Source of the DNA: Selenomonadaceae bacterium
GTDB taxonomy: Bacteria > Bacillota > Negativicutes > Selenomonadales > Selenomonadaceae
NCBI GenBank assembly: GCA_017445435.1
Contig: JAFSUE010000332.1
Span: 1-6,039 of the forward strand
Length of the DNA stretch: 6,039 bases
Reading direction: 5' to 3'
This document shows, one piece after another, positions 1-6,019 of this stretch (its first letter is position 1; the number at the start of each line of letters is the position of its first letter). The notes under the pieces are model-generated. The model saw only the letters and a list, made by a program, of their open reading frames with translations, ran no database searches and had not been told where the DNA came from. The position numbers were made by a program, and so were the translations under genes.

Positions 1-479
1 ATATTTTTTTGCCGTAAAAAATTTTCTACCGTCGCTAAAAAATTATATTCTAATGTCAACTCCACTTGCTGAAAAGTCGTCATCTGAACAATTTTTGCCG
101 CGTCAAGTCCAAGCGTCGCTGTATGTGAATACGCGCGAATTAAACCGCCTGCGCCTAATTTTATGCCGCCAAAATATCGCGTGACTACAACGGCTGTATT
201 CGTCAGTTCGTGCTTTTTAATCGTGTCTAAAATTGGATTGCCAGCCGTCCCGCTAGGTTCGCCGTCGTCATTTGATTTTTGTATGTTGCCAAGTTCGCCC
301 AAAATCCACGCCGAACAATTATGTGTAGCGTCAAAATATTTTTTACGTATGGATTGAACAAATTCCCGCGCAGATTCTTCCGTCTCAACGTGCTTGACGT
401 GCGCAATAAAGATAGATTTTTTTATTTCGTATTCAGCAGAAAAAATTTCGCTGTCCGCAACAGTTTTATAATTTTTCAT
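1..479 (-). CDS. yigZ: YigZ/IMPACT (UPF0029) family protein, C-terminus beyond window
   Basis: Translation from the ATG at 479-477 is open to the window edge and gives 159 residues of a family usually a little over 200 long. The N-terminal UPF0029/IMPACT domain is clear: NDDGEPSGTAGNPIL at about 70-84 and VTRYFGGIKLGAGGLIRAY at about 99-117 are the family signatures. Residues from about 135 on begin the C-terminal domain, which is cut by the window edge. The family is conserved from bacteria to eukaryotes. The eukaryotic member IMPACT regulates Gcn2, but the bacterial role is not settled, so no specific reaction is assigned. The start lies 15 bases after the stop of the membrane-protein gene, with a modest Shine-Dalgarno (GGGA, 488-491 region) about 8 bases upstream, so it is probably co-transcribed with the two unknown genes before it. 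The family call is confident; the function is not. Confidence 0.93.
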   Translation of the reverse strand, partial: MKNYKTVADSEIFSAEYEIKKSIFIAHVKHVETEESAREFVQSIRKKYFDATHNCSAWILGELGNIQKSNDDGEPSGTAGNPILDTIKKHELTNTAVVVTRYFGGIKLGAGGLIRAYSHTATLGLDAAKIVQMTTFQQVELTLEYNFLATVENFLRQKN

Positions 480-494
480 AAATTTTTCCCAAGT

Positions 495-1028
495 TCAATG
501 AACGACGCGATATTGTCTTTCAACGTAACCAAAACCGTCGACAACGTGCAAGTAGTAGCTAGCTTTGCGGCGAAAATCTCTGACGGGATCACCGCCTTTT
601 TTTTCGTCGTAATGCAATTTATTTTGAGCATGAGGAGATGTAAAGCCGAATAAAATTTTCAGCGGCAACAATCGACCTTGACGCGGCAAAATAGAATCGT
701 CGGCAATGTTCAGCGGATAAAATTTGTTGTCGACTTCGACTAAAAGCATTGGCGCAATTCCATTGACAAAAGTTCCACCAGGCGGCATTGCTAAATTATA
801 ATCGCCGTTAGCTAGCGCGATTGGCTGATTATCTTTTATGTAGCTTATCGCGTGGGACGGAAAAATTTCCGCGTGAAAGCTAGGCTCTTTGTCAGAATCG
901 CTGTTGAATATGACAACTGCAAATGCCAGCATAAAAAATAAAATGGCGACGATTGTATAACGTTTCCACTTGAAAGGTTGCGGGCGAAAAATTTTATTGG
1001 CGTCGTGATTTAATTTTGCGTCACTCAT
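495..1028 (-). CDS. Hypothetical single-span membrane protein, 177 aa
   Basis: I do not recognise this protein. It has a hydrophilic N-terminus with basic residues just before one hydrophobic stretch (about residues 24-41, rich in I, L, F, A and V), followed by about 135 mostly polar residues. By the positive-inside rule this predicts a signal-anchored protein with a short cytoplasmic tail and an extracytoplasmic C-terminal domain. There is no lipobox and no clear signal-peptidase site, so retention in the membrane is more likely than release. The C-terminal part contains a PPGGTFVNG stretch near 82-90 and no cysteine. The ATG at 1028-1026 directly follows the TAA of the 96-residue gene with no spacer, which implies translational coupling; its own ribosome binding site is weak. 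yigZ follows 15 bases downstream. The coding call rests on the long open frame, the membrane-anchor pattern and the tight packing; the function is unknown. Confidence 0.8.
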   Translation of the reverse strand: MSDAKLNHDANKIFRPQPFKWKRYTIVAILFFMLAFAVVIFNSDSDKEPSFHAEIFPSHAISYIKDNQPIALANGDYNLAMPPGGTFVNGIAPMLLVEVDNKFYPLNIADDSILPRQGRLLPLKILFGFTSPHAQNKLHYDEKKGGDPVRDFRRKASYYLHVVDGFGYVERQYRVVH

Positions 1029-1319
1029 TTAAAAATTTCCGAAAGGTGTTTTGTTAGAATGTTCGTTAATGTCTTTGATGACAGTTTTTTCATGCTTGCC
1101 GAGAATCCAGCCCAAAACTTTTATTTCGGCGTAGGTAGCAAGTTTTTGGCGGTAAACGTCGTCAGTTGAAAAGGAAAGTTCCTTGTACGTGATTAACGCT
1201 TGATTGTACCGCGCCAAAACTTCTTGCGGTGAGCGCATACGTTCAACTGAATTGTTGTAACGCTCCAACTCCTCCTTCATATGGTTTCTTAACATTTCAG
1301 ACAAATAAATCAACTCCAT
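1029..1319 (-). CDS. Hypothetical protein, 96 aa, predicted mostly helical
   Basis: I recognise no family. The 96 residues are charged, lack a signal or membrane segment and contain no cysteine. Residues about 5-30 (rich in E, K, R and M) and 35-48 look strongly helical, and a small coiled-coil or helical-bundle cytoplasmic protein is plausible. The ATG at 1319-1317 is the first start in the open frame. The sequence before it (AAAAGAA) is a poor Shine-Dalgarno. A strong AAGGAGGAG occurs inside the gene around codons 15-17, but no start codon sits at the right distance behind it, so the upstream ATG is kept with some doubt. The TAA at 1031-1029 abuts the ATG of the membrane-protein gene. This is the first gene of the second transcription unit, after the terminator at 1424-1456. 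The two adjacent unknown proteins may work together, but that is inference from spacing alone. Confidence 0.7.
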   Translation of the reverse strand: MELIYLSEMLRNHMKEELERYNNSVERMRSPQEVLARYNQALITYKELSFSTDDVYRQKLATYAEIKVLGWILGKHEKTVIKDINEHSNKTPFGNF

Positions 1320-1423
1320 TTCTTTTGCAACTTTTGAAAGGTTAATTTCGCCAAAAAATTTTTATAGCCTTTATTAGCTTTAAAATTTTTTCAGGAAATT
1401 TGCGGTACTTATTAAAAGCCGTT
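1320..1423 (-). promoter_or_regulatory. Likely promoter region of the 96 aa - membrane protein - yigZ unit
   Basis: This is the very AT-rich gap between the terminator of the upstream unit and the first gene of the next one, so a promoter is expected here. The best -10-like element on the minus strand is TATAAA at 1366-1361, with TAATAA at 1376-1371 as an alternative. I could not find a convincing TTGACA-like -35 at 16-18 bases from either, so the exact promoter is not fixed. No operator repeat or riboswitch fold was seen. The assignment rests mainly on context. Confidence 0.3.
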
Positions 1424-1456
1424 AAAAATAAAAAAACTTTCCTAGACTTGGAAAGT
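1424..1456 (-). terminator. Rho-independent terminator after the glycosyltransferase gene
   Basis: On the minus strand a perfect 7-bp stem (ACTTTCC pairing with GGAAAGT, arms 1456-1450 and 1442-1436) closes a 7-base loop. The descending arm runs into seven T, then one A and five more T (1436-1424). This is a typical intrinsic terminator reading in gene direction. It begins about 50 bases after the stop codon at 1507 and separates the kor-glycosyltransferase unit from the genes below it. The stem is short and only moderately GC-rich, so some readthrough is possible. Confidence 0.8.
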
Positions 1457-1506
1457 ACATGATAAAAATTTCTTACGGAAAAATATATTTAAGCAAAATT
1501 TTAAAA

Positions 1507-3300
1507 TTACATTTCTTTTAATTTTTTAGCAAGTTTTTCAAAGGTTGTGTAAATAAATTCAGTGGCATTTTTTGAATACAATTTTTCTTGCGCCATAAAT
1601 TTATTGTAATAATTTTCATCAGTCTTCAAACGAATAACTTCCTTGACAAGCTCTTCACTATCACTATCAGGATTCCAAAAAAGTACAGCGTTTTTATTTA
1701 TGATGCCTTCTTCGGGATTGTTATCCGAACCGTAATAAATGGGAATTGAACCAGCTTTAAATGCGTCAAAAATTTTTTCCGTCACGTAGCCAAAACGATT
1801 TGCATTTTCTGAACAGATGTTAAATTTAAATTCGTGAACATATTTTATCTTGTCGTCGCCGTAAACTGTCTTCAATTCGTCGGTGTTATTATTCCACTTG
1901 CCAGCGCATTTTATTTGAACGACATCTTTTAACTTTTCGTAAATCGGCGTGCGCGTGTTCATCATATCGTGACCATTTATAACGACGCATTGATACTTGC
2001 AAGTACTGCGGGCGGCGTTAATTTCATCAAATCTTTGTTTTATTTGTTCCTTGCTAATTTTATGACCGTCAACCACGTACCCTATCCAACTAGGAAAACG
2101 AATATATTTAGGATTGTCAAGGTATTCATATCCCAAAGCTAAATCCACTGAATCTAAACAATAATCTTGGTAGCCGTCATACCAAGACCATGTAAAAACA
2201 TCTTCGCCAGTTATAAAAATTTTATTTTTAGCATTGTGTTGCCGTACGAATCGATGATCCCCAAAAGGAAAATAAATATTGAAAACTTTATCTTTGCCTA
2301 CATAATCTTCAATAAATTTTACCCAGAACCAGTTAGAAACATTTTTAGGTACTTCATACCAGTTAAAGAAATGTATATTGTTATGCGAAAAACTTGCTCC
2401 AGGTTTAATTTCTTTGACACGTGATTTACTGTGCAAATTGACAGGAATTTTTTTAGCGCTTGTGAGAACTTCCCACATATTAAAGCAAGTTATCTGATTC
2501 GTAGCGATTTTATCGACAGTCGCTTCAAATGAACGCCCGCCGACATAATAAGGCTTAATGTAAAATCCGCTGTCAAGATTCGTTTCAAAAGGTACGAAAC
2601 AAACTTTTTTAGCGTACGGCAATTTGTCAAACTCTGCCAAAACTTCAGGCTTTTCTGTGTACATTACGACAAGCGAATTGAATGGATTGAAATTTGAAAT
2701 CCAATCACGCCACAGCGTTAAATCAATATTAATATTTTCTTGAGTAGGTTTAAGCTCTATATCGTCCAAGAAAATTTTTACAATTGAATCATTTTGTTCA
2801 AATTTTAATTTTGAGTTGAAATAACGTAAAGGGTTGCGCAGGAACTTTAAAAAATCTTGTTCAGAAAATGAAAATCCCCCGCCAACATTCGGGAGACCAA
2901 AAGTATATTCAGCAAGTGCGCCGAAATGATTCATTGAGATAATGGAAAGTTTTGAGCTTAAAACTTTTTTATAAACTTCCAGCGAAAAGCCGTAAGTACA
3001 AATAGTTCTATCCAAAATAAATTTGCTCGTGTCAACCTTTAAATCTGCAACTTCAATGAGTACATTTTTCAATAAAAAATTCTGCCCCGTGACTACGACA
3101 AGGTCATAATCAACGTTAGGCAGTTCATTTTTATTGATGACTGGCAAAGGTTTATTGCCAATCATTACCCCCCCCCATTTTTGGGCTGGGTCTACAACAG
3201 ACATTATACTCAATGAACCGTACTTTTGCGCCAAAACCTGTAATGCGTTATTCAGTACGCCGAAATTTGGTTGACCTTGACACCAAAGAACAATATTCAC
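1507..3300 (-). CDS. Three-module glycosyltransferase: alpha/beta domain, DUF1919-like, GT10 (fucosyltransferase family)
   Basis: This 597-residue protein lacks a signal peptide or membrane span and should act in the cytoplasm on a surface glycan precursor. Residues 1 to about 112 form an alpha/beta, Rossmann-like module (hydrophobic strand MNIVLW, then DYDLVVVTGQ at 64-73). Residues about 115-275 resemble DUF1919, a domain of polysaccharide-biosynthesis proteins (SIISMNHFGALAEYTFGLP at 119-137, LKFLRNPLRYF at 151-161, FDKLPYAKKVCF at 224-235), but its usual NCWGG-type motif is changed. Residues about 300-597 match GT10: FITGED at 362-367, FKFNICSEN at 491-499, YVTEK at 505-509 and AGSIPIYYGS at 516-525. 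In the Helicobacter pylori enzyme YVTEK contacts GDP-fucose, and a Glu in TGE acts as base. Donor and acceptor here are unproven. The start is GTG with AGAGGTG five bases upstream (3312-3306); no upstream in-frame start exists. It lies 13 bases after korC with no visible promoter and looks more AT-rich than the kor genes. A G9 tract sits at codons 42-45. Confidence 0.92.
   Translation of the reverse strand: MNIVLWCQGQPNFGVLNNALQVLAQKYGSLSIMSVVDPAQKWGGVMIGNKPLPVINKNELPNVDYDLVVVTGQNFLLKNVLIEVADLKVDTSKFILDRTICTYGFSLEVYKKVLSSKLSIISMNHFGALAEYTFGLPNVGGGFSFSEQDFLKFLRNPLRYFNSKLKFEQNDSIVKIFLDDIELKPTQENINIDLTLWRDWISNFNPFNSLVVMYTEKPEVLAEFDKLPYAKKVCFVPFETNLDSGFYIKPYYVGGRSFEATVDKIATNQITCFNMWEVLTSAKKIPVNLHSKSRVKEIKPGASFSHNNIHFFNWYEVPKNVSNWFWVKFIEDYVGKDKVFNIYFPFGDHRFVRQHNAKNKIFITGEDVFTWSWYDGYQDYCLDSVDLALGYEYLDNPKYIRFPSWIGYVVDGHKISKEQIKQRFDEINAARSTCKYQCVVINGHDMMNTRTPIYEKLKDVVQIKCAGKWNNNTDELKTVYGDDKIKYVHEFKFNICSENANRFGYVTEKIFDAFKAGSIPIYYGSDNNPEEGIINKNAVLFWNPDSDSEELVKEVIRLKTDENYYNKFMAQEKLYSKNATEFIYTTFEKLAKKLKEM
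3168..3176 (-). repeat. Nine-base poly-G tract inside the glycosyltransferase gene (candidate phase-variation switch)
   Basis: The coding strand has nine consecutive G, spanning the last two bases of Trp42, Gly43, Gly44 and the first base of Val45. In the G9 state shown here the frame is open. With eight G the next codon is TAA; with ten G a TAA follows five codons after the tract (Gly-Asn-Asp-Trp-Gln-stop). Long G/C mononucleotide runs are prone to slipped-strand mispairing. The next longest G/C run I noticed in the window is only five bases (2876-2880). The length state may vary between cells or be misread by sequencing. Confidence 0.85.
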
Positions 3301-3305
3301 TGAAA

Positions 3306-3312
3306 CACCTCT
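3306..3312 (-). promoter_or_regulatory. Ribosome binding site AGAGGTG fixing the GTG start of the glycosyltransferase
   Basis: AGAGGTG on the minus strand ends five bases before the GTG at 3300-3298. Because the first in-frame ATG is only at codon 33, this site decides in favour of the GTG. It lies in the 13-base gap after the korC stop codon. Confidence 0.75.
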
Positions 3313-3313
3313 T

Positions 3314-3838
3314 TTATTTTACTGAATCATAGCCAATTTGCAGAGCCCGCATATTTTGTTCAATCGTCTGCGGCGGAACGCGATGTGCAACAGCTTTTTT
3401 AACTGCGTCGAAGTCAACAAGCCCAGTAACTTTTGCGATAACGCCTAACGCTACGATATTTGCGAAAAGTGCGCGACCAACTTTTTCAACGGCTAATTTG
3501 GTTATCGGTACGCGAACAATATTTTTGAAGTCAGGCGTTGAGGGAACTAAATCATCATCAAGAATTAAAACGCCGTCGGAGCTTAAATCTTCGTAGTACT
3601 TATCAGCCGCCTTCTGCGTCATGGCAAGTACGAAGTCAGGGGCTTTAACGTGCGGGTGGAAAATTTTATCGTCGTCGATGATGACTTCAGACTTTGACGC
3701 GCCGCCGCGTGCTTCAGGACCGTAGCTTTGCGACTGTACCGCGTTTTTGCCTTCAGCAACTGCCGCTTCTGCCAAAATGATCGCCGCTGTAATGACGCCT
3801 TGTCCGCCTGAACCTGAAAGTCTCAACTGTTTTCTCAT
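3314..3838 (-). CDS. korC: 2-oxoacid:ferredoxin oxidoreductase gamma subunit (KorC-like)
   Basis: The 174-residue protein matches the gamma (catalytic-domain) subunit of the four-subunit 2-oxoacid:ferredoxin oxidoreductases in length and motifs. The N-terminal glycine-rich GSGGQGVITA is at about 9-18, and the family hallmark QSYGPEARGG is at about 37-46. It works with the alpha, beta and ferredoxin-type subunits to convert a 2-oxoacid and CoA to acyl-CoA and CO2, reducing ferredoxin; the complex is cytoplasmic and anaerobic. The ATG at 3838-3836 overlaps the korB stop as ATGA, with a good GGGAGG about nine bases upstream inside korB. It ends with TAA 13 bases before the glycosyltransferase start. 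The family is certain. The substrate (2-oxoglutarate rather than 2-oxoisovalerate or another branched acid) is inferred from the similarity and order of the subunits. Confidence 0.95.
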   Translation of the reverse strand: MRKQLRLSGSGGQGVITAAIILAEAAVAEGKNAVQSQSYGPEARGGASKSEVIIDDDKIFHPHVKAPDFVLAMTQKAADKYYEDLSSDGVLILDDDLVPSTPDFKNIVRVPITKLAVEKVGRALFANIVALGVIAKVTGLVDFDAVKKAVAHRVPPQTIEQNMRALQIGYDSVK

Positions 3839-4662
3839 TGTAAAGTACCTCCCGCAATATCTCTAACTTTTTTATAAGATTCATTGTAAGTTTCTTCCGT
3901 GACTTTGTAGAAAAGCCCTATCGGAAATTTATCGCCAGTTTTTTTATCGTCCGTGAGTTTGTCCCACGCATTTTTCATAACTGCATTGTCACGCATCCAC
4001 GCCATCATTTTAGCAGGATCGCCGATTTTATTTCGTCGCCCGTAAGCTGTAGGACACTGCACAAGCGCTTCTATGAAGGAAAAGCCTTCATTGTCCATAC
4101 CTTCGGAAATCATCTTTACTAAGTGCTGGACGTGAAACGCTGTCGACCTTGCAACATAAGTTGCGCCAGCCGCTTCAGCAAGTTTGCAAGCGTCAAACGG
4201 TCTGTCAATCGATCCATACGGTGCAGTAGTAGCTTTCTTGCCCAAAGGCGTCATCGGTGATGCTTGCCCGCCCGTCATACCGTAAATGTTATTGTTGAAG
4301 AGAATGACGGTTAAGTCAATGTTCCTGCGGCAACCGTGAATGAAATGGTTACCGCCTATCGCCGTACAATCGCCGTCACCAGTTATCACTACTACGTTTA
4401 AATTTGGATTCGCCATTTTAACGCCCGTTGCAAAGGGAATTGCTCGACCGTGCGCAGTGTGCAATGTGTCAAAATCCATATATCCTGACGCTCTCGACGA
4501 ACAACCTATGCCACTGACGATAACGGTATTGTCCTGCGACCAACCTTTTTTTTCAATCGCTTGAACAATCGCTTTCATCACAATTCCGTTGCCGCAACCG
4601 GGACACCATAAGTGAGGCAACCGATTCTGTCTGAAAAATGTTTCATAACTTCTTTCAATCAA
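3835..4662 (-). CDS. korB: 2-oxoacid:ferredoxin oxidoreductase beta subunit, TPP-binding (KorB-like)
   Basis: This 275-residue protein carries thiamine diphosphate and the proximal iron-sulfur cluster. WCPGCGNG is at 19-26 and GIGCSSR at 51-57, and a further cysteine is at 203 (VQCPTAYGRRN). Cys20, Cys23, Cys54 and Cys203 fit the four ligands of the [4Fe-4S] cluster known in the family. The TPP/Mg motif begins at GDGD 95-98 and ends at NNNIYGMTGGQ 123-133. HGRA at 71-74 is also conserved. The start is TTG at 4662-4660, overlapping the korA stop as TTGA, with AGGAAG about ten bases upstream. There is no in-frame ATG before CPGCG, and the N-terminus has the usual length for the family, so the TTG is preferred. 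Translation is probably coupled to korA. All expected catalytic and cluster residues are present, so the subunit looks functional. Confidence 0.96.
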   Translation of the reverse strand: MIERSYETFFRQNRLPHLWCPGCGNGIVMKAIVQAIEKKGWSQDNTVIVSGIGCSSRASGYMDFDTLHTAHGRAIPFATGVKMANPNLNVVVITGDGDCTAIGGNHFIHGCRRNIDLTVILFNNNIYGMTGGQASPMTPLGKKATTAPYGSIDRPFDACKLAEAAGATYVARSTAFHVQHLVKMISEGMDNEGFSFIEALVQCPTAYGRRNKIGDPAKMMAWMRDNAVMKNAWDKLTDDKKTGDKFPIGLFYKVTEETYNESYKKVRDIAGGTLQ

Positions 4663-5804
4663 CTGCCGCTCACTTCCTTTACAAGTTCATCAATCGACGC
4701 CACAATTTCTTCAGGTTCAAAGATTGTCATATCGTATTTTGCACAAAGTTTTACTGGACATTGACCATTAGCCGCCCGCCGAACTTCACCGACAAGCTGT
4801 CCGAAGTTTAACTCTGCCATTACGATACCTTTTACTTTGCCAGCCAATTCATAAATAATTTTATCGGCGAATGGGAAAATTGTTATCAATCTGACAAATC
4901 CAACTTTCAAGCCATTAGCGCGGCAAATTTTCACTGCCTCATAAGCCGTCCGCGCAGTTCCGCCGAATGCTACAACTGCAAATTCCGCGTCGTCCATAAA
5001 AATTTCTTGAACTTCGATAATTTCATCAGCCCGTGAAATTTTTTCGTGAATGCGGCGAATCAGATTTTCAGTAACTTTTGGACTGCCAACTGGAAAGCCT
5101 GTTTCGTCGTGAATTAATCCTGTGACGTGGATTTTGTAGCCGTCGCCGAAATTTGCAATGTTGGGAACTAAATCTTCATCGGGTTCATAAGGTTGATAAC
5201 CTTCTGCGCGGGATTTTTTAGGAGTACGACGCGGGAAAATCTCAAGTTCATCAGCCGTTGGAAGTTCGACATTTTCGCGAAGGTGTCCAACAATTTCGTC
5301 CATCAGCAAAATAACTGGCGTCCGATATTTTTCAGCGAAGTTGACAGCTTTAACAGTCAAGTTGAAAGATTCGCGAACGCTCCAAGGACTTAATACGATA
5401 ATTGAATGATCGCCATGAGTTCCCCAACGCGCCTGCATAACGTCGCCTTGAGACGGTGCAGTAGGTTGACCAGTTGAAGGTCCAACGCGCTGAACGTTTA
5501 CGATTACGGCGGGAATTTCAGCTTCTGCCGCGTAGCCGATAAGTTCTTGCTTAAGAGAAATTCCAGGACCAGATGAAGCAGTTAAAACTTTTTTTCCAGC
5601 AAGTGACGCGCCGAGTATAACGCCCATACTTGCAATTTCGTCTTCCATTTGAATGAACGTACCGCCGACTTTCGGTAAAAGTTTTGCCATTGTTTCAGCA
5701 ATTTCAGTTGAAGGAGTGATTGGATAACCGCCGAAAAAACGAACGCCAGCTGCAAGTGCGCCTTCTGCAACAGCTTCATTGCCCTGCATAAGTTTTGCGC
5801 TCAT
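4659..5804 (-). CDS. korA: 2-oxoacid:ferredoxin oxidoreductase alpha subunit (KorA-like)
   Basis: The 381-residue protein has the alpha-subunit layout. A pyrimidine-binding domain comes first, with YPITPSTE at 27-34, QMEDEIAS at 52-59 and SSGPGISLKQE at 77-87. QRVGPSTGQPTAPSQGD follows at 105-121. A transketolase-C-like domain makes up the last third, with VVAFGGTARTAYEAV near 277-291. In the heterotetramer, alpha and beta form the active site around thiamine diphosphate. The QRVGPSTG and GQPT segments are shared by 2-oxoglutarate and branched-chain 2-oxoacid enzymes; the four-gene order and overall similarity favour 2-oxoglutarate, so korA is given with reservation (vorB is the alternative). 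The ATG at 5804-5802 overlaps the ferredoxin-gene stop (ATGA) and has a strong AAGGAGGA six bases upstream (5818-5811). The enzyme could supply succinyl-CoA with reduced ferredoxin or run reductively; the direction cannot be read from sequence. Confidence 0.95.
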   Translation of the reverse strand: MSAKLMQGNEAVAEGALAAGVRFFGGYPITPSTEIAETMAKLLPKVGGTFIQMEDEIASMGVILGASLAGKKVLTASSGPGISLKQELIGYAAEAEIPAVIVNVQRVGPSTGQPTAPSQGDVMQARWGTHGDHSIIVLSPWSVRESFNLTVKAVNFAEKYRTPVILLMDEIVGHLRENVELPTADELEIFPRRTPKKSRAEGYQPYEPDEDLVPNIANFGDGYKIHVTGLIHDETGFPVGSPKVTENLIRRIHEKISRADEIIEVQEIFMDDAEFAVVAFGGTARTAYEAVKICRANGLKVGFVRLITIFPFADKIIYELAGKVKGIVMAELNFGQLVGEVRRAANGQCPVKLCAKYDMTIFEPEEIVASIDELVKEVSGS

Positions 5805-6007
5805 TTTTTCTCCTCCTTCACTTTGTCAATGAAAATTGCATAATCGGGGCAACGCAATTCGCATTGTCCACACGCGATACATTTTTCAGGTTCTGCTACG
5901 TAAATTTTTCCAAGTTTGTCCAACGCTAAAACTTGTTTGGGACAAAACGCCGCGCAGATTCCGCAACCTTTGCACCTTTCAAGTTTCAGTGTAAACTCCG
6001 ACTTCAT
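5801..6007 (-). CDS. korD: 2x[4Fe-4S] ferredoxin-type subunit of 2-oxoacid oxidoreductase (KorD-like)
   Basis: This 68-residue protein has two complete CxxCxxCxxxCP motifs. The cysteines are at 12, 15, 18 and 22 and at 43, 46, 49 and 53, counting from the ATG at 6007-6005. It is the electron-transfer (delta) subunit that passes electrons from the catalytic alpha-beta-gamma core to free ferredoxin. A TTG one codon upstream (6010) keeps the frame open. GGAGGG at 6019-6014 is seven bases from the ATG but only four from the TTG, so the ATG is the better start. It is the first gene seen in the cluster and overlaps korA by four bases. Only 32 bases lie upstream in the window, so promoter and any earlier genes cannot be judged. 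A stand-alone ferredoxin is possible but unlikely given the overlap. Confidence 0.93.
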   Translation of the reverse strand: MKSEFTLKLERCKGCGICAAFCPKQVLALDKLGKIYVAEPEKCIACGQCELRCPDYAIFIDKVKEEKK

Positions 6008-6013
6008 CAAATG

Positions 6014-6019
6014 CCCTCC
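6014..6019 (-). promoter_or_regulatory. Ribosome binding site GGAGGG for the ferredoxin subunit
   Basis: A strong Shine-Dalgarno sits seven bases before the ATG at 6007 and selects it over the TTG at 6010. The sequence beyond it to the window edge is A/T-rich and shows no recognisable promoter in the few bases available. Confidence 0.75.

Noticed and set aside
163..653. Plus-strand open frames at 163-357 and 279-653
   Set aside because: They lie opposite the YigZ gene and the membrane-protein gene, have no family features and no convincing ribosome binding site; the minus-strand YigZ motifs are unmistakable.
1457..1506. Possible small RNA or second terminator just after the glycosyltransferase stop
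   Set aside because: The stretch is AT-rich with no stable stem and no open frame worth noting.
2167..2424. Plus-strand 85-codon open frame inside the glycosyltransferase gene
   Set aside because: It is antisense to the start of the GT10 domain and has no recognisable features.
4546..4553. Run of eight A on the coding strand in korB as a possible slippage site
   Set aside because: It encodes ordinary lysines in an AT-rich genome, the gene is a metabolic subunit, and a similar A8 occurs at 597-604; A/T runs of this length are common here.
4340..4564. Plus-strand 74-codon open frame opposite korB
   Set aside because: It is antisense to conserved TPP and cluster motifs of korB, so it is a by-product of that coding sequence.
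5193..5779. Plus-strand frame 5193-5393 and a second minus-strand frame 5582-5779 within korA
   Set aside because: Both overlap well-conserved korA sequence in other frames and show no independent start signals or domains.
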